Shown here one piece after another: positions 43,791 to 55,459 of a stretch of 64,000 nt of DNA. The position numbers and the translations under genes were made by a program. The DNA is taken from NCBI GenBank assembly GCA_037903475.1, contig JBAJFG010000357.1, positions 1 through 64,000 on the forward strand, in the 5' to 3' direction. This DNA comes from Ancylostoma caninum. Taxonomy: Eukaryota > Nematoda > Chromadorea > Rhabditida > Ancylostomatidae. Each line of letters opens with the position of its first letter. Positions within the stretch are counted from its first letter, which is position 1. Below the pieces are notes generated by a model. It was not told the DNA's origin and ran no database searches. It worked only from the letters and a program-made list of their open reading frames with translations.

Positions 43791-44555
43791 GCGAGTAAGT
43801 GACAATCTGCTACCAACATAATTTGAAGTTGCATCAGAAGGTGCATTATTTCGCGAAGATAGTGTCGATGAGTCATTAGAATTTATGCGGGGAAGAGTCC
43901 TTTCATAACGTATTCGCTCCCTCTCTGCTTTAGACAGTGAGGGGCGAATAAATATACCTCTAACGTAAAAAGATTTCAGCCAATGGGCTCGTCTCAGCAT
44001 TTGCACTTGGAAAAAGGATGCGGGTAGAACTATCTTCACTAATCTAGGTCTATTTGACATGGGTTTCCTCATGCGATAGACTGACAATGGGTTATACTCA
44101 ATAGACAGGTGATCTAAAATCTCATGTACAGTCATATGATCCTCATGAGCTCTCGCAGTAGAGTTTTCCGCCTTACTTTCTGCCATACCAGAAATGACAA
44201 TACTACGATTTCGTTTGATTTCCTCATAGGTAGTTTTTGTCTCTACAGATTTGTCGTTACTAGAAGGATCATTGGAAACAATGGCGTTTTTGAGGCTAAT
44301 GATTTCACTCCTGAATGAAGAGATTTCCGCAACGAGTTTACGATTAAAATCGTTCGCCGCATTCAAAAGAGCGCTCAGCCTGTCATGACAACCAGGCAGA
44401 TAGACAATGACACTTTTAAGGTGGGGTTGTACGGTGTCATCAAGCAGTAACAAGTTGATTGCCCGTTTGAAATTCTTCTTGTCGTCTTCATTCTCTTCAA
44501 GATTAGAGTGAATTTGGTCCGGAGTTCCATGAACGATAGCCATTGAAGATTCCAT
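43767..44555 (-). CDS. ORF1 protein of LINE 2
   Basis: Intact 262-residue frame from the ATG at 44555 to the stop at 43767. A central segment (LLNAANDFNRKLVAEISSFR and following) has heptad-like spacing compatible with a coiled coil. The second half resembles the RRM-like fold of LINE ORF1 proteins: RNRSIVISGMAESKAENS, VYRMRKPMSNRPRLVKIVLP, LRRAHWLKSFYVRGIFIRPS. The C-terminus is Ser/Asn-rich. No zinc knuckles were seen. Expected role: RNA chaperone coating the element transcript. The fold assignment is inference from the pattern. Confidence 0.72.
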   Translation of the reverse strand: MESSMAIVHGTPDQIHSNLEENEDDKKNFKRAINLLLLDDTVQPHLKSVIVYLPGCHDRLSALLNAANDFNRKLVAEISSFRSEIISLKNAIVSNDPSSNDKSVETKTTYEEIKRNRSIVISGMAESKAENSTARAHEDHMTVHEILDHLSIEYNPLSVYRMRKPMSNRPRLVKIVLPASFFQVQMLRRAHWLKSFYVRGIFIRPSLSKAERERIRYERTLPRINSNDSSTLSSRNNAPSDATSNYVGSRLSLTRQSGPENL

Positions 44556-44823
44556 TGGTTTCCAGAATACAGTGAGAACACGAGATCAGCTCCACAATAT
44601 ATCGTAAAATAAGCTTTTTTACCTGGTATAGTGGCTTTCAATATTCTTCTTTAAATCTCCGCCACAAGGGAATCAGCTCAGTTTCCAAGTATATAGATAA
44701 ATTGAGCACAATAAGTGTAGTGATGAACAAGTAGGTTGCCGGAGAACACAAGTGATAAAACAGCCGGCCGTTCGCCACTCAGCATACAATGGAATTTACT
44801 CAACGATACAGTCACCGTGTCCC

Positions 44824-45034
44824 GGGTGTGGGTCATGATGAGGCAAAATGGGGCGGCGCCATCCCGCTCTTTGGCGTCGACTCGTCCCCACTCACGCTCA
44901 GGTTTGCATGGGCAAGTATGATGAAATCGCGCGCGAATCAGTGCTACTAGGTCCTGAAGGGCGGCGCGAGGGTTTCATCGAACCAATCGCAGGCACATCG
45001 CCCACCCACTTTTGCCTCATCATGATCCACACCC
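44824..45034. mobile_element. Mutator-type MITE in mariner 6
   Basis: 211-bp element with inverted termini GGGTGTGGGTCATGATGAGG and near-exact complement, flanked by perfect 9-bp target duplicates CCGTGTCCC at 44815-44823 and 45035-45043. A 9-bp duplicate is the signature of Mutator-like elements. The empty site is seen in mariner 4 near 20130 (GTGTCCCACCTAATG). Confidence 0.88.
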
Positions 45035-45815
45035 CCGTGTCCCACCTAATGCGCAGATCGACGGCCCCCTTTTCCTGGAATTAAGAAGACCGGAATTCGT
45101 AGAAATCGCTGACCGCCCTTTCAACATCTTCAAGTTTGGTGAATTTTTTCTTAGCTCGGAATACCTTAATGGAAAGAAATAGGTGGTAGTCCGAGGGGGC
45201 AACGTCAGGAGAATTGGAGGGTGGGGAACAGTGACCCAGCCCAGCTCCTCCTCCTTTACGGGTCGCTTTAGCTATATAGGGCCTAGCGTTATCTTGGAAT
45301 AGGTGTACAGAAGCTCGTCTCAGCCACTTTTCTTGAAAAGCATCCGCGAGTTCCCGGAGCCGACTGGCGTAAACGTTACTGGTTACTGTGTGTCCTTGCA
45401 AGAGATGCTCTTAAAACAACAGTCCTAGCGAGTCTCAGAAGTAGCCAGGGAGACACTTGTTTGGGTGAAGATAAGGTGGTTTGGGTGACGATACATACGT
45501 CTTCTCCTCCAGGTAGACGTGCGGCGCGGTGCACCTTAGAATCGCAGAGGATCTTCAGTGATCTCTCATCTCCAGTGACCAGTGCCTTCTAGAAGCTTAT
45601 TTCGGTGCGGGCTGAGAAGGAAAAGCAGATTGTGGCTCAGAGGTGCTCGGAATTGACGGTTTTATTCCCCGATCTAACACCCATTCCGGACGGTCGCCCT
45701 CTGCGCTTCTGCTATCCCAATCAATTTTTCTTATATTCTCCACCTTACAATGGCCTCGCAGGAAACTCACTAATGATGAAGCAGGACAAGATATGCCGTT
45801 GTGGGCAAGTGCATT

Positions 45816-46666
45816 TATTAGTAGGTTGCGGACCCAGTCTCCATCTGTGGACCCGTATTCTGGCGCTTTCTCCGGTATAGGGCCAGAGCAGAACCACTTC
45901 TCCATCGACAGACCCGTATCCTGTCGTTTTTCCACTACATATTGGGCCACGGCGGACCCTTCTCGATCGGTGGACACCAATCCTGATGTTTTCCTGAACT
46001 ACGGGCTCATCTGTCCGTCATCACTGCAGCTGCACTCTTTGCAAATCTCGAAAGTGATGGAACAAAGTTAGGAAATCTTTAGAAAGTTGGATCAACTGCA
46101 CGAGTTGCACAACTGGTTTCAGAAAACGTTACAATAGCTTATGATGACGCGTTCTTCATCCTGTATAATTGATTGTACTTCTTGAAACAGACGGATCCTC
46201 AAGCTGCATTATCCCAAAGGAACCTCAATAAAGGGTGCGCAAGGAGCATATCCCAAGGGAGGACACCGAGTGAATCTTTCGATACATCATCCATGGTATG
46301 CACACTTCTCTTCGAAGTGGTTATCGCCCACTGTTCCAAAGTTGAGTGAAGTCAGCAACAAAGCCGCAGAAGAGAGGCGACTCTGCTTCGCACATTGCTG
46401 CTCGTCAAATCGTTGTAAACACTGTCTCGCCTGGAGAGCACGAGACTGCTAGCCGCTGGTCCCGCCGCGGAATCGCGAATGCACCCGACTTCCACTACGT
46501 CTATGCATCTATGACGAAACATCGGCCGAATGTCCCATCAGCTTCGCATCCTCGCGAGGCACAGTCTATAACTGAGCCTTACGGCGAGCGCATGCGATCG
46601 CGTGCTAGTTCCCTACGTCTGCGCTCTAGAAAATTTTGATGCACTACCATCATTTATATAGGAGGA
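45816..46666 (-). mobile_element. Family-B Helitron fragment, minus strand
   Basis: The 5' end TCCTCCTATATAAATGATGG starts at 46666 on the minus strand, with A in the expected host position. It follows family-B copy 2 through the AAACTTTCTAAA region into a few 60-bp-type units and breaks off near 45816. The 3' hairpin end is absent. Confidence 0.78.
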
Positions 46667-46724
46667 TTTGATAATTAATCGTCAATCATTGAAGGTTCTC
46701 TAACCCAAACTTTTGACTGCCTCT

Positions 46725-47324
46725 GACTTCACCCAGATTTCTGCTCTTCTAATAACTCAGGATGCGATTCTTGAACGTCTCAGCTCGAAAATAAAACTGC
46801 TCTAAGTAATGATTGTTCTGTTTCTCAGCAAAATTCTCTGCACTCAGCTATGGTGAAGGTTCGTGCCGACTCTTCGAAAATTGATGGAAAAATGGGGACG
46901 ATCACTTGGGTCGGGATCGATGAGAAGTCCGACGACGAGAACACCCGTCGCTAGATTATCGGAGAAGTTGTTCACACGTCAGGTAACGAAGATTTAATAA
47001 GAGAATTAGATGCTGGTCGCATAACCTCCCATCGACACCCCCATGGCAAACTCTGGGGCTCTTCTGGACGCGGGCGAATCATCAAGATCCGTATCGCCAG
47101 CCAAGAGCTCAGGGATGCCTTACTTTCCCACATGAGAACTGGTCGCCAGAGCCTCACGAGCAATTTGTCCAGTTTGAGCGACTATACAGCTGAAGTGTTA
47201 AATTTGGACCGGACTTTACGCAAACGTGCTCGCGACCTCAACGCCTTGGAAGGTAAGTCAGCCTACATTGTCAGGGACTTTGACATTTTCAAACGGAAGT
47301 GTCCACGCGAGTTCTCTAACTAAC
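46725..47324 (+). pseudogene. ORF1 of CR1-like LINE 3
   Basis: Begins in an amphipathic segment, SALLITQDAILERLSSKIKL, matching the coiled-coil part of LINE 1 ORF1. After a frame change it reads VRADSSKIDGKMGTITWVGI, a stop (TAG near 46953), RELDAGRITSHRHPHGKLWG and RTGRQSLTSNLSSLSDYTAE to a stop after REFSN at about 47324. The order is the same as in LINE 1 ORF1 (HRHPP, RRGRLSLTK). It is the nucleic-acid-binding protein of the element, now inactive. Confidence 0.7.
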
Positions 47325-47358
47325 TCCTTTAACCGCTCATGTTCGTCGAATTGTGCCG

Positions 47359-47649
47359 TGTCAGGATTAGACTGATTATGTCTTTCCTGATATGACGGGA
47401 GTTCAGGATGTGACGATAGACTTTGATTATTAATGTTTATTATATAAGAAGATAACGATATGATAAGGATGGAAAGGGGAGGGTTACCATGATCACCGCA
47501 TGGTAGAGGGGATGGAGGAGATGAGCTCCCGTTGCTCTCTCCAGTGTCTTTTTATACGGCTCACGTCCGTCTCCGCATGTTACACGCGGATGCGTGGTAC
47601 ACGTGGCATTACAGCATCCTCACGTGGTATCAACGCCTACGTCCTGACA
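47359..47649 (-). repeat. 3' LTR of the 7.9-kb element
   Basis: 291 bp. The minus-strand TATA box lies at about 47547-47556 and AATAAA at 47436-47441. The adjoining interior (47650-47830) contains two CTCGAGGACGAGC blocks typical of 3' interior ends of Ty3-like elements. Confidence 0.85.
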
Positions 47650-47949
47650 TCTCCATTCCTAGTAAAAGCTCGTCCTCGAGCTTTGAGAAAAAGCGAAGGC
47701 ATTGATTGGCTGATTTGTAGTCTTTCGGTCTGCTCCAGAGGAAAGCCGCTTCGGTGAATCACGACACGTGATTACTACCTACAACTGCACTCTCCCCAAA
47801 GTGTGGAGCTCGTCCTCGAGCGTAGACGAAACGGAGTGAAGTTGTCATTGAATTGGCTCAGTAGTGTTGAGACAGGATTTCTGTGAGCAGCTGAGTCTCG
47901 CTGTGGCAGTGATTAAGCGGAGGGGGGTGGGGGGAAGGGGTGAGTAGTT

Positions 47950-50900
47950 AGAAAATGTTAATACAGACATTTCAACTCTAAGCTATGGGTCTCACAAATG
48001 GCATTCTGCTGTCAATGTTTCGAAGATACGATACAGGTGAAAACAAACGAAAAAAATACAACGAACAAAACATAAAATCTCGCATAATTTCACGTTCTAT
48101 GTCAGCGAAAGTTTCCTACAATGATTATTTGACAATACTAGATCTTCTGACTGTAGCTTAGAGTAAACTGACTGATGTTTAGAAAACAAAATACAGCGAT
48201 TTGCACACGCTGAATTGAGCACTGCACACCGGTTTTCATTCAGCATATGGGCGAATCAATCAAAAAAAGGATTGTTTTCCACTACTGATTTTCTTTGAAC
48301 CGCCAATTCAAAGAGCCTTTCCTTTATCAACGAGATTTGACGAAACTTACCCAAAGGTATTATTGTATTACCTTCGTTTTTGCAAATATTGCAGAAGTTA
48401 CTGATCCATTCCTGTAAAAACAAGGGCGCTGAAAATGTCTCGTCTATTTAGAAGAGAACTAGGAATCTTGCTGACTGCCCCACATATTCTGACAGATTGT
48501 GATTTCCTCAGTGTATGTGTTAGATTTTGGCTGATTTTGGATGGAAATGTTCAAATACGTGGGACCTGCGCAACAAAATTTCTCTCTTACTTCATGACAT
48601 CTAAGGTCTGAGGGCCCCAACAATTTTAATGTAAGGATAAAGCACTTGTTGCCTAAATGAAACTTTCCATCGGCTCGAAGTTGTGTGCGAACAGCTTCGT
48701 TCCTTAGCAAAAACCGAGCCTCTAACATAAGTATCCTCTGAAAATACTATGCTGGAAGTAGTAAACTGGTTTATGGCCCGTTGTTTTCATTGCGATCTAC
48801 CTTTCTAAGTTGAATTTTGAGAGACTACATCGTGAGCTTTAACAGAGCCATTATTATGAGCAAACACAACAGGCGTTAAGAAATCATATCAAAAACCTTC
48901 ACATTAACAACATAGCGAATCTCTCACTACTTCAACTAAGCTTCTGGGATGCTCATTCTGTTCATGTTTTAGCTGGTGATGAATTTGAGTTGAACCCTCA
49001 ACCACAGCTGATTTTATTTGGCAAAAATTTGGGAATTAATTTGGTTTTTTTTTTCAGAACCAGACTTAGAAATTATAAACTTTGTTTGAAATTATCGATC
49101 GTTTTGTTAAAGAAAGAGATGTACAACTTACAGATGCATAAAGCACAGAAAGTTATTGAAACAAATTTATAGCTACGGTTAGATTGTGAGGAAACTAATT
49201 AAATCAGAATGCATTCTCTCAAAAGTTCGCAAAGGTTCAGGGAAGGAACTCAACTCTCCGCGAATGTTCTTGGGAGGTATTTTTGTCTTTCCGGTAAATA
49301 GAACATGTTTTTGAGTTTCCGGATTATGGATCCGATGACAAAACTACTAAGGGAGACTGATTTCTACATCTTTCAAAATGAGATCCACCTAGAGGATTAT
49401 CACAAAAAACAACGGTATCTGTTTGCATGTTTTGTTAGATGCATTGTTGCTTTCTCTACGCGAAATAGAATGCTAAAAATGTGGAAGAGTGCGTGACTAT
49501 CGAGCTGTTCAGGAAATCTCGGATTTTGCTAAAAAAATTTTCTTTCTCTATCAGAAGAGAGTAAGGCTGCTATTTTACGATTGTGACTGACTTTCTTAGA
49601 TTACTTGTCAGTTGGGTAGCAAACTGATTTGTTGGAGTCGAGCTTCACCACTGGACAGCAGCTAAAAAAATCACAAAATGTATTGCGGCTTTCAGGGCGA
49701 GTTGAATTAGCTTTCAGACCGTGCGCTTGAGTCATTTGATACTTACCTAGTTGCTTTACCATGTCTGATTAGCGTATAGGGAATTTAAGAAGTGTATGAT
49801 CAGTATCTACTGATATGGAAACGGTTACCTCATTTGGCAGAAATGTTCCAACGCAGATACTTTGGGAGAGGCTCCTAGTTTTGTGACAGCGCAGTTTTTC
49901 CCATGCTTTGTTAATAATTGGCTACAGTAAGCCATTGGAAGTTTGACTCCACTTTAGGATCCTTCTAGTGTAGACATTTGTCAATAAATATTGTGCACAG
50001 GTGGCATTAGAAGTGGTGCTTGGAATTTAGTGCATTATGACAAACGTTGGAAAAAACGTTAAAAGCCCGTTTTGCACTCCTCTGTCCAACGAGTTGAGCT
50101 TTTTTTTTTCACTGATTTTTCAGACGAGATGGGAATGTCTTACGAAATGACAAAAGTACAATGCTGCTCCTAAAAATGATTTTGCAGTGTTAGCATCATT
50201 GGAATAATATGTTTACATTGCTGGATGTACTCCCTCACGGGTGGAGGTGTTTTCCATTTTCGCTTAGCAACATACCTAAGTAGCTCACTTCGGTTTGGAA
50301 TAGTATTTCGGCCTTCAATTATATTCCAAAATTGAGATATTAGACGAAATCTTACTGCAAGCCACGGAAGTGTCCCTGTATGTGTTGGCTCATATTTGTT
50401 TACATACCCAAAACAATAAGCCTTCAATTCGCGTAGAATGACCTACGCTACTTTTGAAAGGAATTCCATGTGCTGCCTCGAGACCTTATCTCATAGCTGC
50501 AAAGTGGTTTATTGCGAGAAAGGAAAAGAACGCTGTGCGTTGCTCATACACTTTTAAAAGTGATGTTTGAAAATTCACTTTTAAACAGAAAAAGTGGGAT
50601 ATGATTCCTTTCTGCTGTCAAGATGTGTAACATCCTGCATGTTGTTGTTTTCCATGACTGATTTTTTTAAATAATTGATTGTAAAGCGCCGATAATGGTT
50701 ATTTTAACCATATCAAACCAGAACTAAGCAAACTCACTGGTGTTTGGCGGCATTATGCGCATACGTATCAATTCTTTAGATCGATTTCGCTCTGAAGGTA
50801 CCTGTTAAAGTATAGGTGTTTTGAGGAGGTAAAATCTAATTTTCTGACTACGGAACTAGTGAACGCATTTTGAATCACTACCGTTCTTCTCAAAATTTTG

Positions 50901-51560
50901 TTGATTTCCAGTAAGTGGGTCAAAGTAATAGGGCAGGCTGTTCGAGAGTAGTAGCTGTCGAGCTGTCGATTTGATGCGATTTATCAATGGAATTGGATTG
51001 GCAGTTGAAAAAATATTTTGGATGACTTCTAAAGCGTGAAAAAAATCCTGTGTAGCGTTGAAACTTATAATATGAAAGCATTTATTCAGATTGAAATGAA
51101 TTTGGGAGGTTAGAAGAAAAAAATGGTGGCCTTTCCACTTTTTCAATCTAAGAAATTCGATAGATTAAAACTATACCTTTATGTAAATTTTTTCAAATGT
51201 GTCCTTTCTAAGTTGGGAAAAATCACATTACTGAATCGGAGCACTACTGCTTTGTTTAGCCAGAGTGGCAGTAACACTATTAACTTGACAAAATAATTGT
51301 ATTCTCATGTTATTGATTGCTATGAGAGTAAGAAGTTCTCCCACATAAAAAGATGGTGAATAGAATGATTCCTACCTACTGGTTAATACTAATCTCCTGG
51401 TATTACTTGAAGAATTTGTTTGCAAATCGGCATACTGTTTTTCTACAAGAGCGAGCGACCAGGTGAACAGTGACCATTCTCTGCGATGAACGCAGGGTTC
51501 TTTATTGAACTCATGCCAAATTTAAGTGCAAAGTGCATGTGCCCTACCAACAGAAAAAGT
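47950..51560. other. Interior of the LTR-bounded element, left part
   Basis: AT-rich sequence with only short open frames on either strand. No retroelement or host domain was recognised. A G-rich run at about 47921-47940 marks the change from LTR-element-like to unrelated sequence. Confidence 0.5.
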
Positions 51561-51561
51561 A

Positions 51562-52829
51562 TTAGGTGCGTGCAAAAGTTCCGGGGCAGTTTCACTTTGT
51601 TTTTTGAAACGCCATAAGTCGGTTCAGAGTAAACATTTTTGATCAAATCAAATAGCATTGGCACCAATGCAGTGTTGCCAACGCAGCACATAAAGATTTT
51701 TCCAGAAGCCTTGAATTTGACAGGTTTACACTTGAAAAAGCGGCACAGATCGTTTTTGAGTAGGGTCTGTTCATTAAAAGTTTCACAGCGGATGAGACGA
51801 TTCAGAAGCTTGAAAGAGGGACATTTTGTTGGGGACAGGTCCAGAGATTATAAGGAACGCAAGAGAATTTCAAAGCCCGAGTGGTCCATTTTTTACACGG
51901 TTGACACTGTAGCATGCCGATATCCGTATTCCCGCAGCAGGAGCTGCCCACATATGCTTGCCTGTGTTGGCCTCATATTTGAGAGTTTTCCCATGATTAC
52001 TCTCGACAAAAGAGCGTATTAATCAACAATAATGGTACATCTGTTTCGAAAAAAATCATTGCGGATTACTCAAATTGCTGACAAGAAAAGGACAAAAAAA
52101 AATCCAAAAGAGTTGCGGTGGTTTTGTCTCCTTTTTGGGTAGGTCGATGATATCTAGATCCTGAAAGGACCCCTTCCTGTTAACGTACATGACCCACATT
52201 GCATTACTAATAAGAATCCGCCCAAGAAACAGCTTGCTAGAAAATTAGTAGATCAAATATATGCAGTCGTCCAGGTGGCAACACTGGTGTTCTTCGCTCA
52301 GCTCACACGAAATCCGTTCACTCATCTTTCTCTTCTTACCGATTTTCTTCAAGTGACGGAACATATTTTGATAATTACCTCATAATGTTCTGCACACCTT
52401 GTACTGGGTCTGCTTCAACGTGGCCCTTTCAATCGCCTCTTTGAAGATCAAGTTACTGAGTAGCTCGTAGTGCATTTTCCATACTCTCCCTTCCGTCTAG
52501 ATTTCACAACAGCCCACGAGTCCCTGGCATTTTGGAGAAGATACCCTGCATGAACGAAAGGTTGACACTATGGATTGCTCCCGAATCGCCCGAATTTGAA
52601 TTCATGAAGCAAAATTCCACAAATTCGCTGACTGTGCCTAACATTAGTATTAGGGCTAAAATACGGCAACGCTGTGATCTAGATCCGAGCCAAAAGTGCC
52701 GTAGGTAGAAGAGGTTGCAGGTTACCTGTACCTATAATAAAGGCTGCAAGATATGGAAACCGTAAGGAGCAAAACAACATCAAACGATGAAATACCACCA
52801 ACTGCCCCGGAACTTTTGCACGCACCTAA
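51562..52829 (+). mobile_element. Mariner 7, degraded
   Basis: 1,268-bp element with 30-bp inverted termini beginning TTAGGTGCGTGCAAAAGTTC, flanked by TA at 51560-51561 and 52830-52831. One plus-strand frame near 52590 reads LLPNRPNLNS, resembling the final catalytic block of maT-type transposases (xxNSPDLNP) with Asp replaced by Asn. No other transposase part is readable. A fragment of the same right end lies at about 38795. Confidence 0.85.
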
Positions 52830-52831
52830 TA

Positions 52832-53970
52832 CTTCCAGGTTTAACACCTTTGACGTATGGGACGAGTTTCAAACCTTTTTTTCAGTCGCTAGCATGTCAT
52901 TTTAAAATCATGATGGTATAACAGGGTTTTAAAATATTTGGTAGAAAACAGCCCAACAATAAGTGAGGTCGAAGTTTTTTTTTTTGAAGTGGAGATAGGC
53001 TGGTCAAAAAGTTGCTGTTTAGGCGTTTGAGCTTGCTTCTTCTTGTAATATTTGCTAAAAAGCGGAGTTCCAAAATGTTTGCTTGTTTGAGTCAGATAAA
53101 ACTATTTGAGAGGACAATGTGAATCTATTGAATGGGTGTAATTTTTTTTTGTAACCATTTAACTACATTGCTGTTATTAGCATTTTACTATGTTACTTTG
53201 AAATGATGTGATGTTTATATTAGAGCAACTATTATGTCAAAAAAAATTATATAAGATAGGAAATGGGAAAAAATAAGAGAATGCAAGCCTCAAAAGAGCG
53301 GCGTTCCTTTTTTTCTCTTTTCGAGTTTGTGATATATTTCTAGCGCTCAACGAATTCTGTGCTCTATAGTACACATTTCACTGTTCAGATTACTTAGTGA
53401 TAAGATCGAAATGTCTCATGCTGTTTTTATTCGAATTACAAAATTATCTCGATTTTTTCCTTTAATTATACCTCTGCGAAAAATTCCTACAAAATTTGAG
53501 TGACATAGAAAAGAAAAAAGAGAAAATAGTGGACTAAAAAATGAGAGAAATTTTTTTTTGAAAAAAAAGTTGGAAATTACGCGGTTGCATGATTTATGTG
53601 TTCGTATTCTGAACAAGACTTACTGCGTTTTGTACCATCATTAGATGTTCCATTATGAACTTGCTCAATGTGTTATCGAGTTTCAAAAACATTCGAACTC
53701 TTAATTCTGGGACAGAACTTATTGACTCAACAGAGTATTTACTTAGATAGGCTTCCCTACCACGGTATATCTAACCATCATTAGAGTATGAATCATACAG
53801 AATATCTAACATGCTATGTAGTAAAAGGATTTTTTTGTTGCGAAACCTCGGCCAGGATAGGTGGATGATGTCTTCAAAGTGAGCGCGGATGGGTTGTAAA
53901 AGCGTCTGCTGATTATTCAATGGCGTTTTGGATCTAGTCTTGGATAGACAGTTGCTTACGTTTCGCAAGC
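52832..53970. other. Interior of the LTR-bounded element, right part
   Basis: AT-rich; nothing recognised apart from homopolymer runs. Confidence 0.45.
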
Positions 53971-54004
53971 GTTGGCGGGAAACGTTTGCTTTCGCCTTTT
54001 ATTA

Positions 54005-54082
54005 ATGACAGCTATTTTGCTCGGGGCGAAGTCCACGGCAGCTGTTTATTGCGAAACTTGTGAGAAATCTATTTCTGAGCAG
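54005..54082 (+). CDS. Possible first exon of a saposin-like secreted protein (damaged)
   Basis: The open frame reads FRLLLMTAILLGAKSTAAVYCETCEKSISEQ (given here as 53990-54082 in outline) up to a GTATCT donor at 54083. A hydrophobic leader ending in Ala-rich sequence followed by a CxxC pair is the start of nematode saposin-like (SapB) proteins. The first ATG in frame (54005) leaves a short leader. The longer leader would begin at a TTG at 53972, which suggests that the original ATG was lost. No second exon was found. If translation reads through instead, it stops at about 54157, with AATAAA at 54242. Its position inside the LTR-bounded interior is unusual. Confidence 0.35.
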
Positions 54083-54962
54083 GTATCTGTCGAGTTTAAA
54101 GGAGATCCAACTATGCGAATGCGAGCACGCATCTGTTTCTCTCTGGATCTTAATTAATTGCTAGCTTTATGTTGGCCAAAAAATTATGCATGCGTAACGG
54201 CGACTGAGTCCATTGCTTGAAAATGTTTTATAACCTCAAAGAAATAAAATACTACAGAAGTATTATTTAATTGTGCATCCACAATTTAGTGGACTGCACG
54301 AATTAACGGTTTACAAAAGTACGTAAACAAACTGACAGCGAGAAAATCGGAACGAATCACAAATTTTCTGCTAAAATTTCGAATAAATCCTCTCCCATAT
54401 ATTTTCAGTCGGCTACTAAGTGCATATGAAACAAAACTACGCAAGCTAAGTCCATATGCAAAGCCACTGAATCAAGCGAAAGAAATTCTTATTTGAGTAG
54501 ACAATAATTTCATTTGTATTAAGGAAAAACATATATTCCACAATGTTCTTCATCATTATAAGCTGGGCACTCGTCGCCAGGGCTCTATTTTTTCGACAAT
54601 TTTACATTTTTCCTAAAATTTCAGAATTCGACAATTTTTCTACTAATTCTCAGTATACGAAGCATTTGCAGACGTTACTGCAATGTTATTTGAGCATATG
54701 AATCACAGCAAACATGTTAGTTCAGTATTTATGAAAAAAATACTCACTTTCGTTCGATCCGTGCGTCCACGGTTGGAAGAAGCTCAGAATTGGGATGGAG
54801 GGGGAATTTTGAACCAAGAAAGTCCATTTAATTATAAAAAATGTTGAAAAAGAAAAGTCTTATAGTGGATTTTCCAAAGACTACTTCAAAGAAGGGAAAA
54901 GAACTTTGGTTTCGGCTTTTCTCGGGGTTAATATTTAAATAAAAATCTCTCCGGGATCTCCA

Positions 54963-55254
54963 TGTCAGGATTAGACTGATTAGGTCTTTCCTCATATGAC
55001 GGGAGTTCAGGATGTGATGATAGACTTTGATCATTAATGTTTATTATATAAGAAGATAACGATATGATAAGGATGGAAAGGGGAAGGTTACCATGATCAC
55101 CGCATGGTAGGGGAGATGGAGGAGATGAGCTCCCGTTGCTCTCTCCAGTGTCTTTTTATACGGCTCACGTCCGCCTCCGCATGTTACACGCGGATGCGTG
55201 GTACACGTGGCATTACAGCATCCTCGACGTGGTATCAACGCCTACGTCCTGACA
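54963..55254 (-). repeat. 5' LTR of the 7.9-kb element
   Basis: 292 bp, about 96 percent identical to the 3' copy. The extra base is a G in CCTCGACGTGG. GCCG follows at 55255-55258. Confidence 0.85.
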
Positions 55255-55459
55255 GCCGGAGTGACCACCAGATCACAGCCTCCGCCTCACATGGTGAGAC
55301 AGCCATGAACGAGGCGTTATCATCCCAGTTATTTTTAAGTCAGCCACCATGATCGTCTTCCTATCACGCTTAGGAACTCACGTCCTCCAATCGTTGGAAT
55401 GCGCTCCGCAACCTCAATCGTACAAAATATCAAATTAATAATTTTGACTTAACTCAGAC

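Larger units (their letters stand above)
40748..44770 (-). mobile_element. CR1-like LINE 2, near full length
   Basis: Minus-strand non-LTR retrotransposon of about 4.0 kb with a 5' untranslated part (44556-44770), ORF1, ORF2 and a 3' simple-repeat tail (40748-40788). It is inserted in mariner 6. It has fewer lesions than the other LINEs here and an intact ORF1, so it is probably the youngest. Exact 5' end and target duplicates could not be fixed. Confidence 0.85.
40702..45640 (-). mobile_element. Mariner 6, split by LINE 2 and by a MITE
   Basis: The left terminus TTAAGGTGGTAAGAAGGTCT at 40702 follows TA at 40700-40701 and continues to about 40747. The element resumes at about 44771 (ACTCAGCATACAATGG, aligning with mariner 4 at 20078) and runs to about 45640, again interrupted by the MITE 44824-45034. 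Minus-strand 45081-45401 reads the catalytic part, FQDNARPYIAKATRK and SPDVAPSDYHLF. The right terminus is lost. Same family as mariner 4. The order of parts relies on alignment with that copy. Confidence 0.8.
47359..55254 (-). mobile_element. LTR-bounded element with a largely non-retroviral interior
   Basis: Two about 96 percent identical 291-bp terminal repeats, 47359-47649 and 54963-55254, each TGTCAGG to CCTGACA. The outer flanks share GCCG (47355-47358 and 55255-55258), a 4-bp target duplicate, so both repeats belong to one insertion. The minus strand is the coding sense: it has a TATAAAAAG box and AATAAA in the repeat, a primer-binding-site-like TGGAGATCCCGG directly inside the 5' repeat (54962 downwards), and a purine tract AGGAATGGAGA directly before the 3' repeat. 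No gag, protease, RT or integrase was found in the 7.3-kb interior. Confidence 0.8.
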
